Shown here: positions 22,952 through 36,200 of the stretch, piece after piece
Position numbering within the stretch: the stretch's first letter is position 1
Layout: each line of letters opens with the position of its first letter
Source of the DNA: Akebia trifoliata
Taxonomy: Eukaryota; Streptophyta; Magnoliopsida; Ranunculales; Lardizabalaceae
DNA length: 64,000 nt
Assembly: GCA_017979445.1 (NCBI GenBank)
Contig: CM030718.1
Location: 26,965,021-27,029,020 of the forward strand
Direction of reading: 5' to 3'
The notes under the pieces: generated by a model
Seen by the model: only the letters and a program-made list of their open reading frames with translations
What the model was told of the DNA's origin: nothing
Databases searched by the model: none
Translations under genes and position numbers: made by a program

Positions 22952-23180
22952 CATGGTTTTTAAACTCGTCCGAGACCGAGACGTATCGCCCGAGTTAACT
23001 CGGTATCAGAGCTGAACGAGACCAACTCACAAAGTCATTTTTTGACCGAGATTTGTGAGTCACAGTGCAATTTATTGATTTGTCTCACAAGACGTCTCAA
23101 ACGTATCGGAAAACTCGTCCGAGACGACTCGGTATCGGAGCTGAACGAGACGAGACGGAATACCGAGTTTAAAAACCATG
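22952..23180. mobile_element. hAT-type MITE (CATGGTTTTAAA family), copy D, in TRAF gene leader intron
   Basis: The 229-bp element begins CATGGTTTTTAAACTCGTCC and ends CCGAGTTTAAAAACCATG. The flanks are a perfect 8-bp duplication, ATTGGAAG (22944-22951 and 23181-23188). The upstream duplicate unit lacks the insertion and reads GTTTTGTTGGAAGAGGAAC at the same place, giving an empty-site comparison. This is the youngest copy in the window. Confidence 0.95.
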
Positions 23181-23264
23181 ATTGGAAGAGAAACAAATGC
23201 ATTTGTGCATCATATTTCAACAATTATTCATTGTGGTCAAATTTGTTAACAGGTCTCTATAAGT

Positions 23265-25867
23265 ATGGATGATCTTCCGAGAACAGATTTGGGACTAAAT
23301 CAGGAGAAATTTGAAGAAATTAAAGATGGAGCACCATTGTTCCATTGTGATCTTTTCGATTCAGAAGTAGTTCACAAGATTGCACAAGTCTTTCTACCTG
23401 GATTAGCTACCGCTTGTGTTGACAACACAACTGGTGATCTCTTCAAAGCCCCCGCTTCAGTAGTCGTTGATGTGAGAAAGGAAATGGTAGACTATCTTAC
23501 CCAAAGAAGCGAAACATTTATCGTCGAGTCTGTGATCCAAGAAGATGATCCGGATGGAGAAACTTCTGACCATCCAACGGATATTATCTCGGATTTTGTC
23601 GACGATTTCGCAAGTACAAAGAGGAATTTTTTTAGTCGGGTTTCGGGATGGTTATTGAGTGAAAGTAGGGACGATAAGATAGATGACTTTGTACAAGAGA
23701 TGGAAATTAGTGGGTTTTGGTTAATGGATCGAAGGGAAGCCGTTGCACAAAATTTACTGAAAAACATTGACTTTAAGAACATATTCCACTGTGAAATGAA
23801 ATTTGACAGCGCTGAAGAGCTTGTTGAGCATGGAAACCAATGCAATTTTAGGTCTATAAATTGTATGAACGAGGGTTGTAATGCTAGCTTTTGTGTAGTG
23901 CACCTGGAAAAGCACGACTCGGTTTGCCCTTTCAAGGTCCTTCCATGTGAGCAGAATTGCTCAGAGAGTATCATGAGGCATGAGATGGATAGGCATTGTA
24001 TAACTGTTTGCCCCATGAAGCTTGTGAACTGCCCTTTCTACCCAGTGGGTTGTCAATCCACGATTCCTCAATGTATGATCAAGCAACACGGTTTAGAGTT
24101 TCTCAGTTCTCATGTGCTACACATTCTTCAAGTAATTCACAAAGGGGAGTCTGTGGAGGATCTGAAGCATCGGGTGGGGCAACTAGAAAAGGTGGGTCTT
24201 TCTTGTTCAACTTTCTCTTTTTATTTTCTTTCTTTATGGGTAAAGAAAATTTATTAAGAAAACTAAAAAGAAATGGCCACAAGGTTGATAAATCTACTTC
24301 TCTACTTGCATACAAAAAGGAAAAACAACTACTACTCATCATCGACTTTATCCCATCTAAACAGAAGATCTTCAAAGAAGACTATTATGAATTTGGAGAT
24401 ACCTGCTCAATACGATTAAGAAAAAAATAGCAAAGAAAATAAAGAACAAACTAAATAACACCAAGATTTACATGGTTCGGCAATGATGCCTACGTCCACG
24501 GATAGATCCTATCTTCTTCATTAAGAAATCAAAGAAAAACAATACAAGAAATAACCTCTCAAGGTTTAATCCCAAACCCAAGCCCTAGAACCCTTGTACA
24601 CTCCTCTTCCTATCTCACTCATCACCTAGAAGAAGAAAACCCTAATCTAATTAAAAACCTCCTAATATTGCTATTTATGGTGTGCAAAACAGGAACATAT
24701 CCTAACCATTAGATTAAACCCTAATCCAACAGCTGAGATAAAAGACACAATAAATAACACTCCCTTAAATTCTTTGAAAACCTTGCACCAAAATATATGA
24801 CCAACAATGTTGATTAGAACTTCTTGTTGAAAATGTTTCTTCCCTTCAAATAGTCTATTGTTTTTTCCCTTTCAGATCCCCCAACAAACAACAAAGAGGT
24901 AATCGTCTACATGATCCTTTATTTTTGACAAAAGTCAAATTATGTTGTTGACTTGTGCCCTTGACATGAAATGACACATGCCCCTCTAGTAAATGAAGTA
25001 TGTTGTTAGTGCTCGAACATGGTATGTCAATTGACAGAATGGTTAGCTATGTGCTCTCTAATAGATGACTCGTATTCATGGCGGTCTTCCTTCTCTTGCA
25101 AGCTTTTAAGAGGAAAGCAGATCATTCTCATGGTCTCCTGACCTTCACCTCTAATCAACCCCCACGATAGATATATTTTCAACCATCATGCCCTGTGACA
25201 TGAGATAATGTTGAGTGGAGGGAAAGGTCACCAATTGGAATATCCTTGGCACCTAGCTGACATGCTCCTGGCACCTAATGGTAAGTTTGACATCATGGCA
25301 TGATGTCCGCATGTCAGTCCATCTTGTAGCACTGCAGCTCTATTTTTGAAATGGTATGGAAGCAGGAGTGGGGTCAAAGGTGGATCCAAGTGTGTCAAAA
25401 CACTACTAAAAATCTATTAAGATGGTGTATGAGCATCTATTTGCTCTTTTAAGTTGATTTTCTGTACAATCATCACTTGGGTGAGCATAAACATCCAATT
25501 TTGACCCTTCTCTGTATTTTTCACTATATCTTATTGACATGAAGTGATAGGTTGGATGGTTAAGCTCATCTTTCCTCCCATTTTTACTAATAAAATTGAT
25601 ATCTATCAAAGAAAAAAATAACCAAGAAAAGAACTTCTGTGACAGTCATCATCTCTCAGTGAGTTATCCAAAGCTTGGGACGTGAGATCTTTATCCTTGG
25701 CAGTCAAGGAGCTAGATGCAAAGTTGGGGCCAGTAGAGCCTTACATCCCCGATAAAGACAGTGAGGAGAGCTCGAATACTTCAAACAAGCCCAAGCATGT
25801 ACAAGAGGAATCCGAGACCCAAGTTCAGACATCTCAAGAACTCAGTGGCAACGGGTCAGAGTCATGA
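23265..25867 (+). CDS. TRAF-type zinc finger protein
   Basis: Coding exons 23265-24191 and 25646-25867 join in phase 0 to 382 residues. The leader exon is inferred near 22.3-22.415 kb and the acceptor is TTAACAG before 23253. The Cys/His-rich region at about residues 176-272 (FHCEMKF..EELVEHGNQC, INCMNEGCNASFC, HLEKHDSVCPFK, VLPCEQNC, HEMDRHC, VCPMKLVNCPFYPVGC) is a TRAF-type zinc finger array. A coiled-coil-like stretch follows (EDLKHRVGQLEK, then SLSELSKAWDVRSLSLAVKE), and the C-terminus is acidic and Ser-rich. No RING or MATH domain is seen. Plant proteins of this kind are mostly uncharacterised. The 1454-bp intron carries LINE and other repeat fragments. A further small exon in it cannot be excluded, but phase and the conserved DVRSL join support two exons. 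Confidence 0.88.
24238..24420 (-). mobile_element. LINE 3' end fragment in TRAF gene intron
   Basis: On the minus strand it ends TTCTTAATAAATTTTCTTTA and shares the block GATGGGATAAAGTCGATGAT with LINE 3' ends (compare TTTAGATGGGATACG at 21150-21170). Confidence 0.45.
24440..24790. mobile_element. Possible solo LTR or other retroelement fragment
   Basis: Contains TTTACATGGTTCGGCAATGA and GCCTACGTCCACGGATAGAT, words I have seen in dispersed plant repeats, followed by AACCCTAATCTAATTAAAAA. No target duplication or second LTR was found. Confidence 0.3.
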
Positions 25868-27209
25868 TACAGAGATCCTTCACCTCTCCTAAGACTGAAT
25901 TCTCGACAATATTCCATCTATGGTTGTTTTAATCAGTTTTGGATCATTGGTCTTTGTAGCTCTGCACTTATGGTTTCCTGTTCTTGTAAGTTGCATTTAT
26001 AGGCTTTTTTATTTTGCCTAAATTTAAGTGAATTATATGGCTCGTCAACATCAGAAAGCCGCAATTTTGTTCTTCTACATCTAATAAATTTATTGATTTT
26101 TTGGGAAATTATCGTGGAATTTGAGTTCTTATGCTAAACAATCACTCAAAGTGTTGTCGATTGGTGTTTATATGTTCCAGTGCTGCTATGAAATAGTGAT
26201 TTATTTTAAATGTGGTTTGTATGCTTTAAATTGAAACAGGAACAACCTTCTAATTTTGAAACAATGATTTTGCTTATGTCATTACAGTACAACAATCGTA
26301 AACCGAGGAACCCTTCTCATTAGATTATGAAAACCCATAAGCCATTTAATGTGGTAGTTCAAGCTACCATCTCAAGCCTCACATCTCACAATCCACCCTA
26401 CTTAAACAGAAACAATACCTCATGCCTGGCCAAGCATTAAATGGAGTACTTTATGACGATCATCTCTGTTTGATGAGTGCTCAAAAATTTCAAAAACTAA
26501 ATAGGAAATTTCCCTATTTCTTGTTCTTAGAAAAGCAATTTAACATGCATCTTAAGAGCAATAAAATAGTTATTGAAATTGTTTATAAAGTCTGTATGGT
26601 TTTAGGGAAAAAAGAAATCTCAAGATTTAATCGGATTTAAAGGCATGTACGATCGAAGGCATAGCGATTTTAATAGTTAAGAGCAAAACATGGAATTTTT
26701 TTTCAAGAACAAGAATGTAATTTGATTGAAGAGATAATTTTACCCTTAAAAGAGGTAGAAGGGCCTGAAGATGGACTTCTAGAGGTTAAAGATGAGGACA
26801 TTTAGGTAATATACAATGGCCCTTTTCTCTAAGCTTCCATACTTGAAACTATATAAGCAGAATACAAAGAGTAATCTTTTGTATGGAAAATAGAAACAAA
26901 TAAGACAGTTCCCACTTAAATAAATATCATTAGCATTGACTCAATTGTTAGTTGGCTTGCTATGGGAGATGGGCCTTTAGGCTTGGTTGTTATAGGTTGA
27001 ACATATCATATGTGCTAACATTATATGACCCAAAAATCCGACCATCCTTGTTCTAAGAGACTAAATTATTGGCTCAAGGTTTGATTTGGCTCAATTTTAT
27101 GACCATGGACAAAAAATTGATCATTGGGCCATCTTGGGTTTCGGGTTTTACGCCCATCAAGGGCCAGGCCTAGGCGTAGGACTCATCCGTGCTGAGCACA
27201 TAAATGGGT
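25868..27209. other. TRAF gene 3' UTR and spacer
   Basis: The first few hundred bases are probably the 3' UTR of the TRAF gene. The rest is AT-rich with short repeat-like pieces (GGGCCAGGCCTAGGCG near 27160). No coding region is recognised. The TRAF gene and the WD40 gene are convergent. Confidence 0.4.
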
Positions 27210-30200
27210 TCATTTCTTGCTTAGGGATCGATCTGCAACAGAAGACGCGGAAATTTCCTGACACCGTACAATTCCAGCAGCACCTCCATAACACAACCAT
27301 CTCTCACTACCTTTGTTCATGTTCCATCTCACTCTATGCATTGCTACCATCTTGGAAGGAAAAACTTCTACATTCGCTTCGCTCTTCTTGTTCTCTCTGC
27401 TTCTTGAATTCTCTAGCTCTTCCTCGCATGCTACGTCTGCATCAGGCTTTTTCTTCTTGCTTGTTTTGTTGTTTGATGTTTTTTTCTTCGGAGCAGATGT
27501 GTCCCCAGAAACAATATGCGAGGAGGGATCATCACCGTAACACAAAGCTGCCACAAAGATAGGGAATAAGAACGGGGATTAATAACATTCGAAAGATGCT
27601 AGGAAGCACAAAATTCTCAGATTTTTTAAAAAGTCATGATTAATTCGTAATTCTTCCAATCGATGATTTAATCCCCGACTCATTTACAAAGTTTTTTTTT
27701 TTTGGATAAATATAACTTTTATAAATGGAGAAAAGGAGGCTGAGATAGCCCCCAAAACTACAAACGACCGTCAACAATACAGAAAGATAAAAACAACGGA
27801 AAAGAGAACATGTCTGACGGGGAACTAAGAATCACAAATGCTTCCCCAATTAAAAACAAAATCTTGAAAGCACACTCCCTCAAAGTCCTTACTCATCTTC
27901 GTCCAAAGGAAAATCAGCCCCAAAATTTCTAAGATCACTTGTTGAGAAGAGCTTTCCTTGCCGAGGAATATCCTGTTGTTGCGTTCTCTCCAAAGACCCC
28001 AAGCAATAGCGGACGGGAGGATAGCCCAGAGATGCCTCTTTCTAGCAGAGAAGATATTGAAACTCCACCCCTTTAAGAGGTCAAAAAACGATAAAGGAAC
28101 AACCCACTCATTTACAAAGTTCTGAAGAATACACTTTTATATTATGTTTAAATTCATAATTTTGTTAATATCTATACACCTCCATATTGTCCATGAGTAA
28201 CAATATGTTCTTTTCCCCGACTTGGTGAAAATTTTTTTCCTCACTGAATTATTCCAGAACCCCAGCTCTGTCACTACGATAGGAAGCTATAGTCTACAGT
28301 AGTATAACCGTCATACTTACCCATGGTTTGGTTGTCTGACATTGGTTCGCTTCCTCTTTTTGCTTGATTCATATCTGACAAAAAACCACGAATGGACCTC
28401 GGGGTGTCGCTCCACTCGTTCAGAGACTTCTTCATCGGGAATGGAATGTTTGGCATTGGAGTGTTGATTGTAAGATTCATATCCTCTTCAGTCAGTGACC
28501 CACAGAGAAAATGTGGGGCCCGATTGCGTGAAGCATCTTTATCCACTGCTTTGCTTGTAAGCTAGTTATGGTGATAAATAAATGGATTTGGAGGTAAAAA
28601 GTTAGAGGCGGTTCGACAGAATATAGTATGGTGAATTCATACATAAACTTAGGCATTTATTAAAGCTGTGATAAGAAACTCGAATATTGGCAAGCGTCAC
28701 AATTCAATCGAAAAAGTAGGAAAGATAAATAATAATTTGAGAAGGCAAAAAGGAGAAAGTTGAAATAACCTGAAAACGGAGAACAGAACCATCTGAGCTG
28801 CAATATGCAATCATACCTAAAATAGGAGAAGGAGCTTCCATTATAATGAATAAAGATGGTTGAAAAGTGCAATAGACTAACAATTAAATGCAAGGCAGAA
28901 TTAATTTCTTGATTCTCACTATAAATTGTATAAAAGACAAGATTAAGATCATCATCATTGAAATCTTATCCAAAAGATTTGGGTTGGCTAAATGAATCTT
29001 GTTCTGCCATTCAACTCTGTCCAGATCCACGTCTCATGTTATTGTGTGTTTATAAAAGACATGATTAAGACAACTTACTAAATCTGTTATTGAAGGGCAA
29101 AACACTAGATTAATGAGAAACTATGGTGGTTTTGTTTCCTTGATGGATAACTGAATTTCCAGTCCCATAGCATGAATCATCCTTGGCCGTGGTTCGAGAA
29201 CCATCTTTAATTGTGATGGGTCTGATAAACTGAAAGGAATAATATCTATCATCCATCGTCAAGGTCCACGTATTATTATATCAGGAGTTAACCTTGATTG
29301 AACAATAGCAACAAGAACATTAACATAATATTCAGAAAAAAAATACTCTAGACAAAAAAATGAGACCCATGTACAATAAAAAAATAATGAGAAAGAATGT
29401 GTTGTCAGGTTCAGAAAATAGACATCCAGCAAGTGACCATAAATTAATTAGTAAAATGGGCGAATCCTCATCTCATAGGGCCACACGTACACTATGAGAC
29501 ACAACATAACTTTTGTGTCTCAAGGAGATATGTCAGCATGTCGAACAACTAACATGCTTGTAAGAAAATCACTGGAGATCAATTTTAGAACTTTAGTAAT
29601 TGACAATTCCTCGTGGGAAGAAGAGAAAAAGACTGTGTTTGAAGCAAAATGAAAAGGGGGAAGGAAGAAAGTTCCATGTTAGCAACACACAAGAGGCATG
29701 CATTGATGCATGTCAATTACACAATCAAACAATTACAAGTCCATAAATAAGTTCTTCTTGGGGTATTACTATCTCTTAATGTCTTCATGTATAATTTGAA
29801 GAAGAAAAAAAATCACAAGGAATTTATAAAATAATTCATCAAAAAATATTTTTTTCAAGCTCATGAAACAAGTGTATAAATTTGTGATATGTGCAATTCA
29901 TTACTTTTTCATATTTGTCACATGTTCCAGAGCTCTCACCGAGATATACATGTATGCCCATGTGTAAGTAAATAAATAAGACCTGGATAGTCCTGTAAAT
30001 TCCATCATACACTTGATAATATTATCTCCTAGTGCAAAGCAAGTACCTGTTAGTCGTGATGCTTGAACACTCCAGATAGGAAATGATGAACAGAAATAAC
30101 TGTCCAACCCTTGCTGTTGTGTTCCAACAAAAGGTTTTCCGGTCACAGGAACATCATATGCAGACCTCAACAAGCTAAGGATCCTTAGGGTACCATCGTC

Positions 30201-33200
30201 AAAGGATAAAATGACACATCTATAAAAACATGGAACGAATAAATAAGGACAAATAAAAGAAGAGAGATTCTATTGCCACAACAACTTTTGCTAACACCAC
30301 CCCAATGCATATGTAAATCACCAAAGAATAAGCAAACATCTTGGGACAGCATTAGCAAAAGTTGGTGTGGCAATATAAGCTCTCTAGAAGAAAGGCCTCG
30401 CAAATGAATGTATGGTTTTGTATGCAGTTTCATTAGAAGAAAGACAAAAGAACACCTTGGATCTGGCAGCCAATCCACGCTATATATGATCCTGCGCACT
30501 GAATTAAGGTCCCAGAGAGGACGGTGTGGATCACTGCAGGGGACAACGATGAAATTTCATTTTTGAGTTTTAGCTATTGCAAATACTTCATAATTAACAT
30601 GGATGTATGAAATATTGCATACATGAGGAGAGATGATGCAAGCTTGGAAGGATAACACGGTCGATTGAGAGAAACAAGAAATAGGACAATATTGATCAGG
30701 GAACAAACCAAGTGTTCACAAGATCTGGTAAACGCTCTTTACTCAGCCCCATGAATCATCAGGTTATGTAGCAAGCAATATATAACTTTAAAACCCTTAA
30801 ATTATCGTATATCAACAATTAAGGCCTTGCTTTCATCTACATAAGTAGTTTTACCAAAGCTGAGCATTTACAGGTATACCAGTGAATGTGCAATGGTAAA
30901 ATTTACATTTCTCTACACATAGACATGTGTACCTTTCTAAGATCCTTTTTTGTTCTGTTTGTCACAGCAAAATAAAATTGTAAAAAAGCATCAAGTTCCT
31001 CATCCAAATGAATTGCAATGAGTTGAAACAGAACTAATAAGTTGGTAAATTAACGGAAAAGAGAGGAGATGCAAAAAAATTATTTTAAAATTTTACTTAA
31101 AAAAACAAGCATTCACCCTTACCGTAAGTCCCAAAACCTTAGTCCTTCATGTCCTGCGGTAACTATTGCATTCACACTCTCTGGATCACTGTAAATTAAA
31201 AAATTGCATTTTCAGATCTTTCAATCAACAAATTATTCAATCTTCTCTGAGCTCTAGAAAATGGAGAGAATTCGTTTGCCATTGCTTTGTTCTATGAGAT
31301 TCAAAAGCCCATGGAGATTGACAATTTTCGAACCTATTATGATTTATGAGTAAATCTTCCGTTCTTAATATTCGGCGTACATTTGTGAAAGTGCCAATGG
31401 AGTGGCTTCACTACCTAATGAAGGTGAACTAAATCATCTTCGAACATTGGAAAGATCCTTCAATATTTTCAGATCAGTAAAACATCTTTCAAGTTTTTTT
31501 TATTATAAGAAAATGCCACATCTTTCATGTTCCCTTTTCCACCAATAGATAATTTATAGAAGTATCAACACCTGTACTCATTTCTTTCTGGAACACCCTA
31601 GAAAATATATTATTTAAAAGCAATAATCAAATTTACCTTTCATCAGGGGCCCAAGCAAGTGCCCTTATAGGAACAGTGTCTGCACTGAAGCAAAGTAAAG
31701 GCCTTGTATCTGCAAACAGACAAGAACACAGTAGGTTCACTTTTAATTCCTCTTCATTAACAACAGAAAACTATGGTAAAAAATGCATTCCACCCCTTCC
31801 CTTAGCTGTTATATAAGCTAATATCTAGAAGAGAGAAGACAGACAAAGACATAATTGGCTCATGTGATACCTGTACATTGAGAGGAACCACTTGCAGCGA
31901 ACTTCCACAGTGCAACCTGAATGTACAGAACCACATCAATTCTCATCCCAACAATTAAATAAAATTAGCATCAACGTTTAACCTTCAAACAAGGTAGCAA
32001 GGTTTAATGGTGTTAAACAGAAACGAAAAGGCAGTAAAGAGAAAGAAGAATGCAATAATAATACCTGAAAACTGAAATCAACTAGGGAAAGTAGAAATCA
32101 ATTTCTCTTCAAAGAAGCTCTTCAGTAGTGTTTAGCGGTAAAAAAAGAAGAAGCAACCTTAATACACCTATTTAAAGAGGTTTTATACCTCTTACATTCA
32201 ACAGAAAAAAAAAAGACTAACATCTTTGTACAAATTTATGTCTTCTAAAATGCTTGTTTTTTATTATGAAAAGTCTATGAAGCTAAAATACCCCCTTTAT
32301 CATTTTAAGGACTCCATTACTTGTTCCCTTACTATATTTTGTATTTAACAACTTCAATTGGTAATGCAAATGCAATATTGTCCCTCAATTAGTCGACAAA
32401 ATAAAGAAAACAAGGTTTATTTTAGGCAAACATAATAACATTGACAGTCGTAGAAGATTTGATTAATTTGAGTGTTCATTGAATTCAATCTGAAGAATCT
32501 TTATCCCACACATACAAAGCTCACGTTTTTAACAGTTTAAAGCTCTAGCATTTTCCATTTGACCACCAATACAGAAATGTAGTCACTTAAAACTTCTGGC
32601 TGAAAGCTAACCAAACCATTTATGACAATTTCCTAATTTAAGTGAGTCATAAGATGATATAAATCATCCTTATCAAGGTTTTGCAGCATATAAAATAAAT
32701 AGTCGGGGTTTCGGAAAAAGAAAGGAAAATATTTTAAAATAACTTGCTAAATTATGTGTATCTGTGCCTAAAATGAGAAGGCTTAATCCTTACTTGCAGC
32801 TCACAACCCAAACCATCTAAGCTTAAGCCTTTATTGGGTGAGGTGTAAACCTTGTATAAACCAATTTAGGCTTAACCCTCAAGGCCAGGACCCCCTGCGT
32901 CTAGACTCTAGACACAAAGCGTAAGTCTCAAGTGTCTCGAGATGGGATTTTCAAAACATTGGATCCGCAGAACTTGGGAGGCGGGTCAATAAAAAAAAAT
33001 ATAGGAAAAATTAAAAGTATGAATCATTTTGAAAGGAACATTGTTAGGGAAAACAAAGAAGACCAGAAATTGAGATTGTTATATAATCCACCCTAGAATT
33101 CAATGTAGTTAACTGGAGAAGAAAGCAATAAACAAAAGATACAACAAGAGGTGGTGCAAACATTACTGTTCCGTCATGACATCCAGCTAGTATTAAATCA

Positions 33201-36200
33201 TGCGGGAAGGAAGGTGACCACTCCACTGTAAGAGGAATGCTGTTTAACAAAACCATAAATTAAGTAATTAATAGGTAAGAGAAATAAACGAAGTTGTCCA
33301 AATATTGACAAACATTTTCTTATATAGGTGTTAAGTGTGTGAAGACAGGCCTATGATCACGGGTCTGTCATATTACCACACACTTAACCACCTCACTGAG
33401 GTGGCACCTTCAAGTATTGGCAAATAATCTATTTATATGCCTCTTTTGCCAGAGTATTCCACTTTTATATTAACAAATGTGACCAAATATGGCCTCTATG
33501 AAACAATCATCCTAATTACCTCTGTCGGTCTCCACACTTCAACTTCGAGCATTTAAAAACTGGCTCCAACTTTACAAAACGTGGATCAATACCATCCTTC
33601 TGACAAGAAGAAAATGAAAATTTGATTGTTCTTGGAGAAGGAACCTCCCACCTGCATGTTGTATTCAAGGTTCAACAAAAAGAAAAGTCGCACAACTATT
33701 TAAACAACGAATTGAATATAACCATCAACTATACAAATGATGAGAAAAGAAAATGCAGAAAAAGGGACAACATTTTGACAGATTTAAGGAAAATAGCATA
33801 CACTTCAAGAGAACCATTGCCTAGCGATACGGCAAGATAACCCATACGATGCTTGCATTCCAAATCACCAAAATTACAAGGCCGCCATTTCACATCCCAT
33901 GCAACTTTTCCATTGTGGGCCAGACATAACACAAGCCTAGGCAAAGAAACATCCTTAGGAAGATGAAAGCTATCAGTGCTAATTTCCAAAGGCGTGCTAT
34001 TTGCTACTTCATGTGTTGATGTCATTGCATCCTGAGATTCCCCATCCTCGTTTTGGGTTAACAAAAGGGGAGAAACACTGTTATTATAACTCTTTGCCCT
34101 TGCCTTATCTTTCATTTTTCTCTTACATGTGGGAGTAACAAGACCTGCTTTACAAGTTCGTACTGCACGGATGCAGCCTTCTTGTGTATCTGTCTCCAGC
34201 ACAATGTCTTTATCATGGCTTTTTAGCATAGCAAGTTCTTGGGTATTCTTATCTGCTCCAGTCACAGATAAATCTTCTGGGAGTTCAGCAGAAAGTGCTA
34301 CAACACATTGGCTGCCTCTGTGAGAATCATCTAAAGGTTCATCTGCTTTTTTCTTTCTAGGTCTCCCTCTTGCTTTCTTCAATGGAGCTGACTCTTTCTC
34401 ACTAAAAGTATCTAATTGAACGGCAAGTGCTTGAACTACCTGGTTGTCGCTGCCTAAAGCATCAAAATCATCTAAAGATTCCTCAGCTTTTTTCTTTCTA
34501 GGCCTCCCTCTTGCTTTCTTCAATGAAGCTGACCCTTTCTGACTAAAAGTATCTGATTGAACGGCAAGTGCTTGAACTACCTGGTTGTCACTGCCTAAAG
34601 CATCAAAATCATCTAAAGATTCCTCAGCTTTTTTCTTTCTAGGTCTCCCTCTCACTTTCTTTAATGGAGCCGACTCTTTCTCATTAAATGTATCTAATTG
34701 AACCACTGATGCTTGAACAACTTGGTTGTCACTACTCCCTAAAGCACTTGAAGAGTCTTCTGCTGCAATTGTTTTTCTAGGTCGCCCTCTTTTCTTCTTC
34801 AATGTAGGCAGTTCTTCCTCTTTTTTTCCCTTGTCCACATTGACATTTAAAAGACACCATATTTGAACAACTCCTCTCCCAGTCAAAGGGGCACCTATCT
34901 TGTGATAAGAAGAGTCAGGAGGATGGGCAGCAACTGCAAGATACTGAAAGGTAAGAAGCCAGAAAGAAAGTAATCAGAAAAATTGGCACGCATGTCTACA
35001 CAAGCAAGAAAATCGCCACATATTTTAAGAGAGAAGTTTCTATCTAATCATGTCCATCCAAGCAGACTTCCAAACAATAACACCACAAAAGTTTCACCAA
35101 AATATAAATTTGTTTTATAAGCAAAGGATTCAATTTATGAAAAAAAAATGCATGAGTTAAAAGGACACTATCTCCTCAGTCGTTGAGGAGACCAAACTCA
35201 AAAATATAGAAACAAAGGCCCAAGTAACCCACAACTCAACAATCCCACGCTGCACTAAGACTGCCGAAAAATCACTGACTTCCACTCAAATACAAACTCC
35301 TTGAGGAATAGCCCCTTGAATTCCTCTTGAAGATTACCCTAAAATTCACCACTTGCGTTGCACATATAACAGCAATCAACAATTGGGGGATTTTTATGAA
35401 ATCAAATGTCAAATTTTCAATTGTTCTGTTCAGAGAGGAACTTAGGTGCCATCTGTAAACAATCTTGTATTATTGCTATATATGTAGCACATGCATCTGT
35501 TCATGATTGTATGGTCAAATGTCATATTTTTATGAAATCAAATGTCTATTTTTTAATAGTCTGAAATCTACTAGTCTTTTGACAATCTTAAAATTGGATG
35601 TTAGAGTGATTAATTGAGGAGTGGAACAATGACATACTCATCTAGCAATAAAACAAGTTTGCCAAATCACGATTAACATACAAAATTACAAATAACTACC
35701 CACCCAAGATGGTAGAGAGGAATAGAAGCAAGCTATTCAAAAAAAATTACAAAAAAAAAAAGCTACTCTTTAGCAATGAAACGAGTTAGCTAAATCATAA
35801 TAAATATAAAAATAACTACAAATCAAAGACAGAAGAAATGGTTAGAAGTAGGGAGAGACAGAAACGAATCAGTTTAAGCTCAAACTATGACCAAACATTA
35901 AAAATTAAAATTAAAATTTGAAGACCAAAGAATATTGCTGTGCAAGAAATGCCAACTTAGCTAAGTTGGTAAGATGTGGAGTGTTTTTCCAATATCCTAG
36001 GTTCAAACCCTTTGAACCCAACTTCACTTGCAAACCACTAACCCTTTACCTATAAAATATATATATATATATATATTGCTGTGCAAATTTAAAGTTCCAA
36101 TTTTTTTTTATAGATCCAAAAATATTACTCTTCAAGGTAGATAGCATAAAGTACCTCACACTTGATTTGACAGTCCGACCTTTGATGAACACTAGGACAC

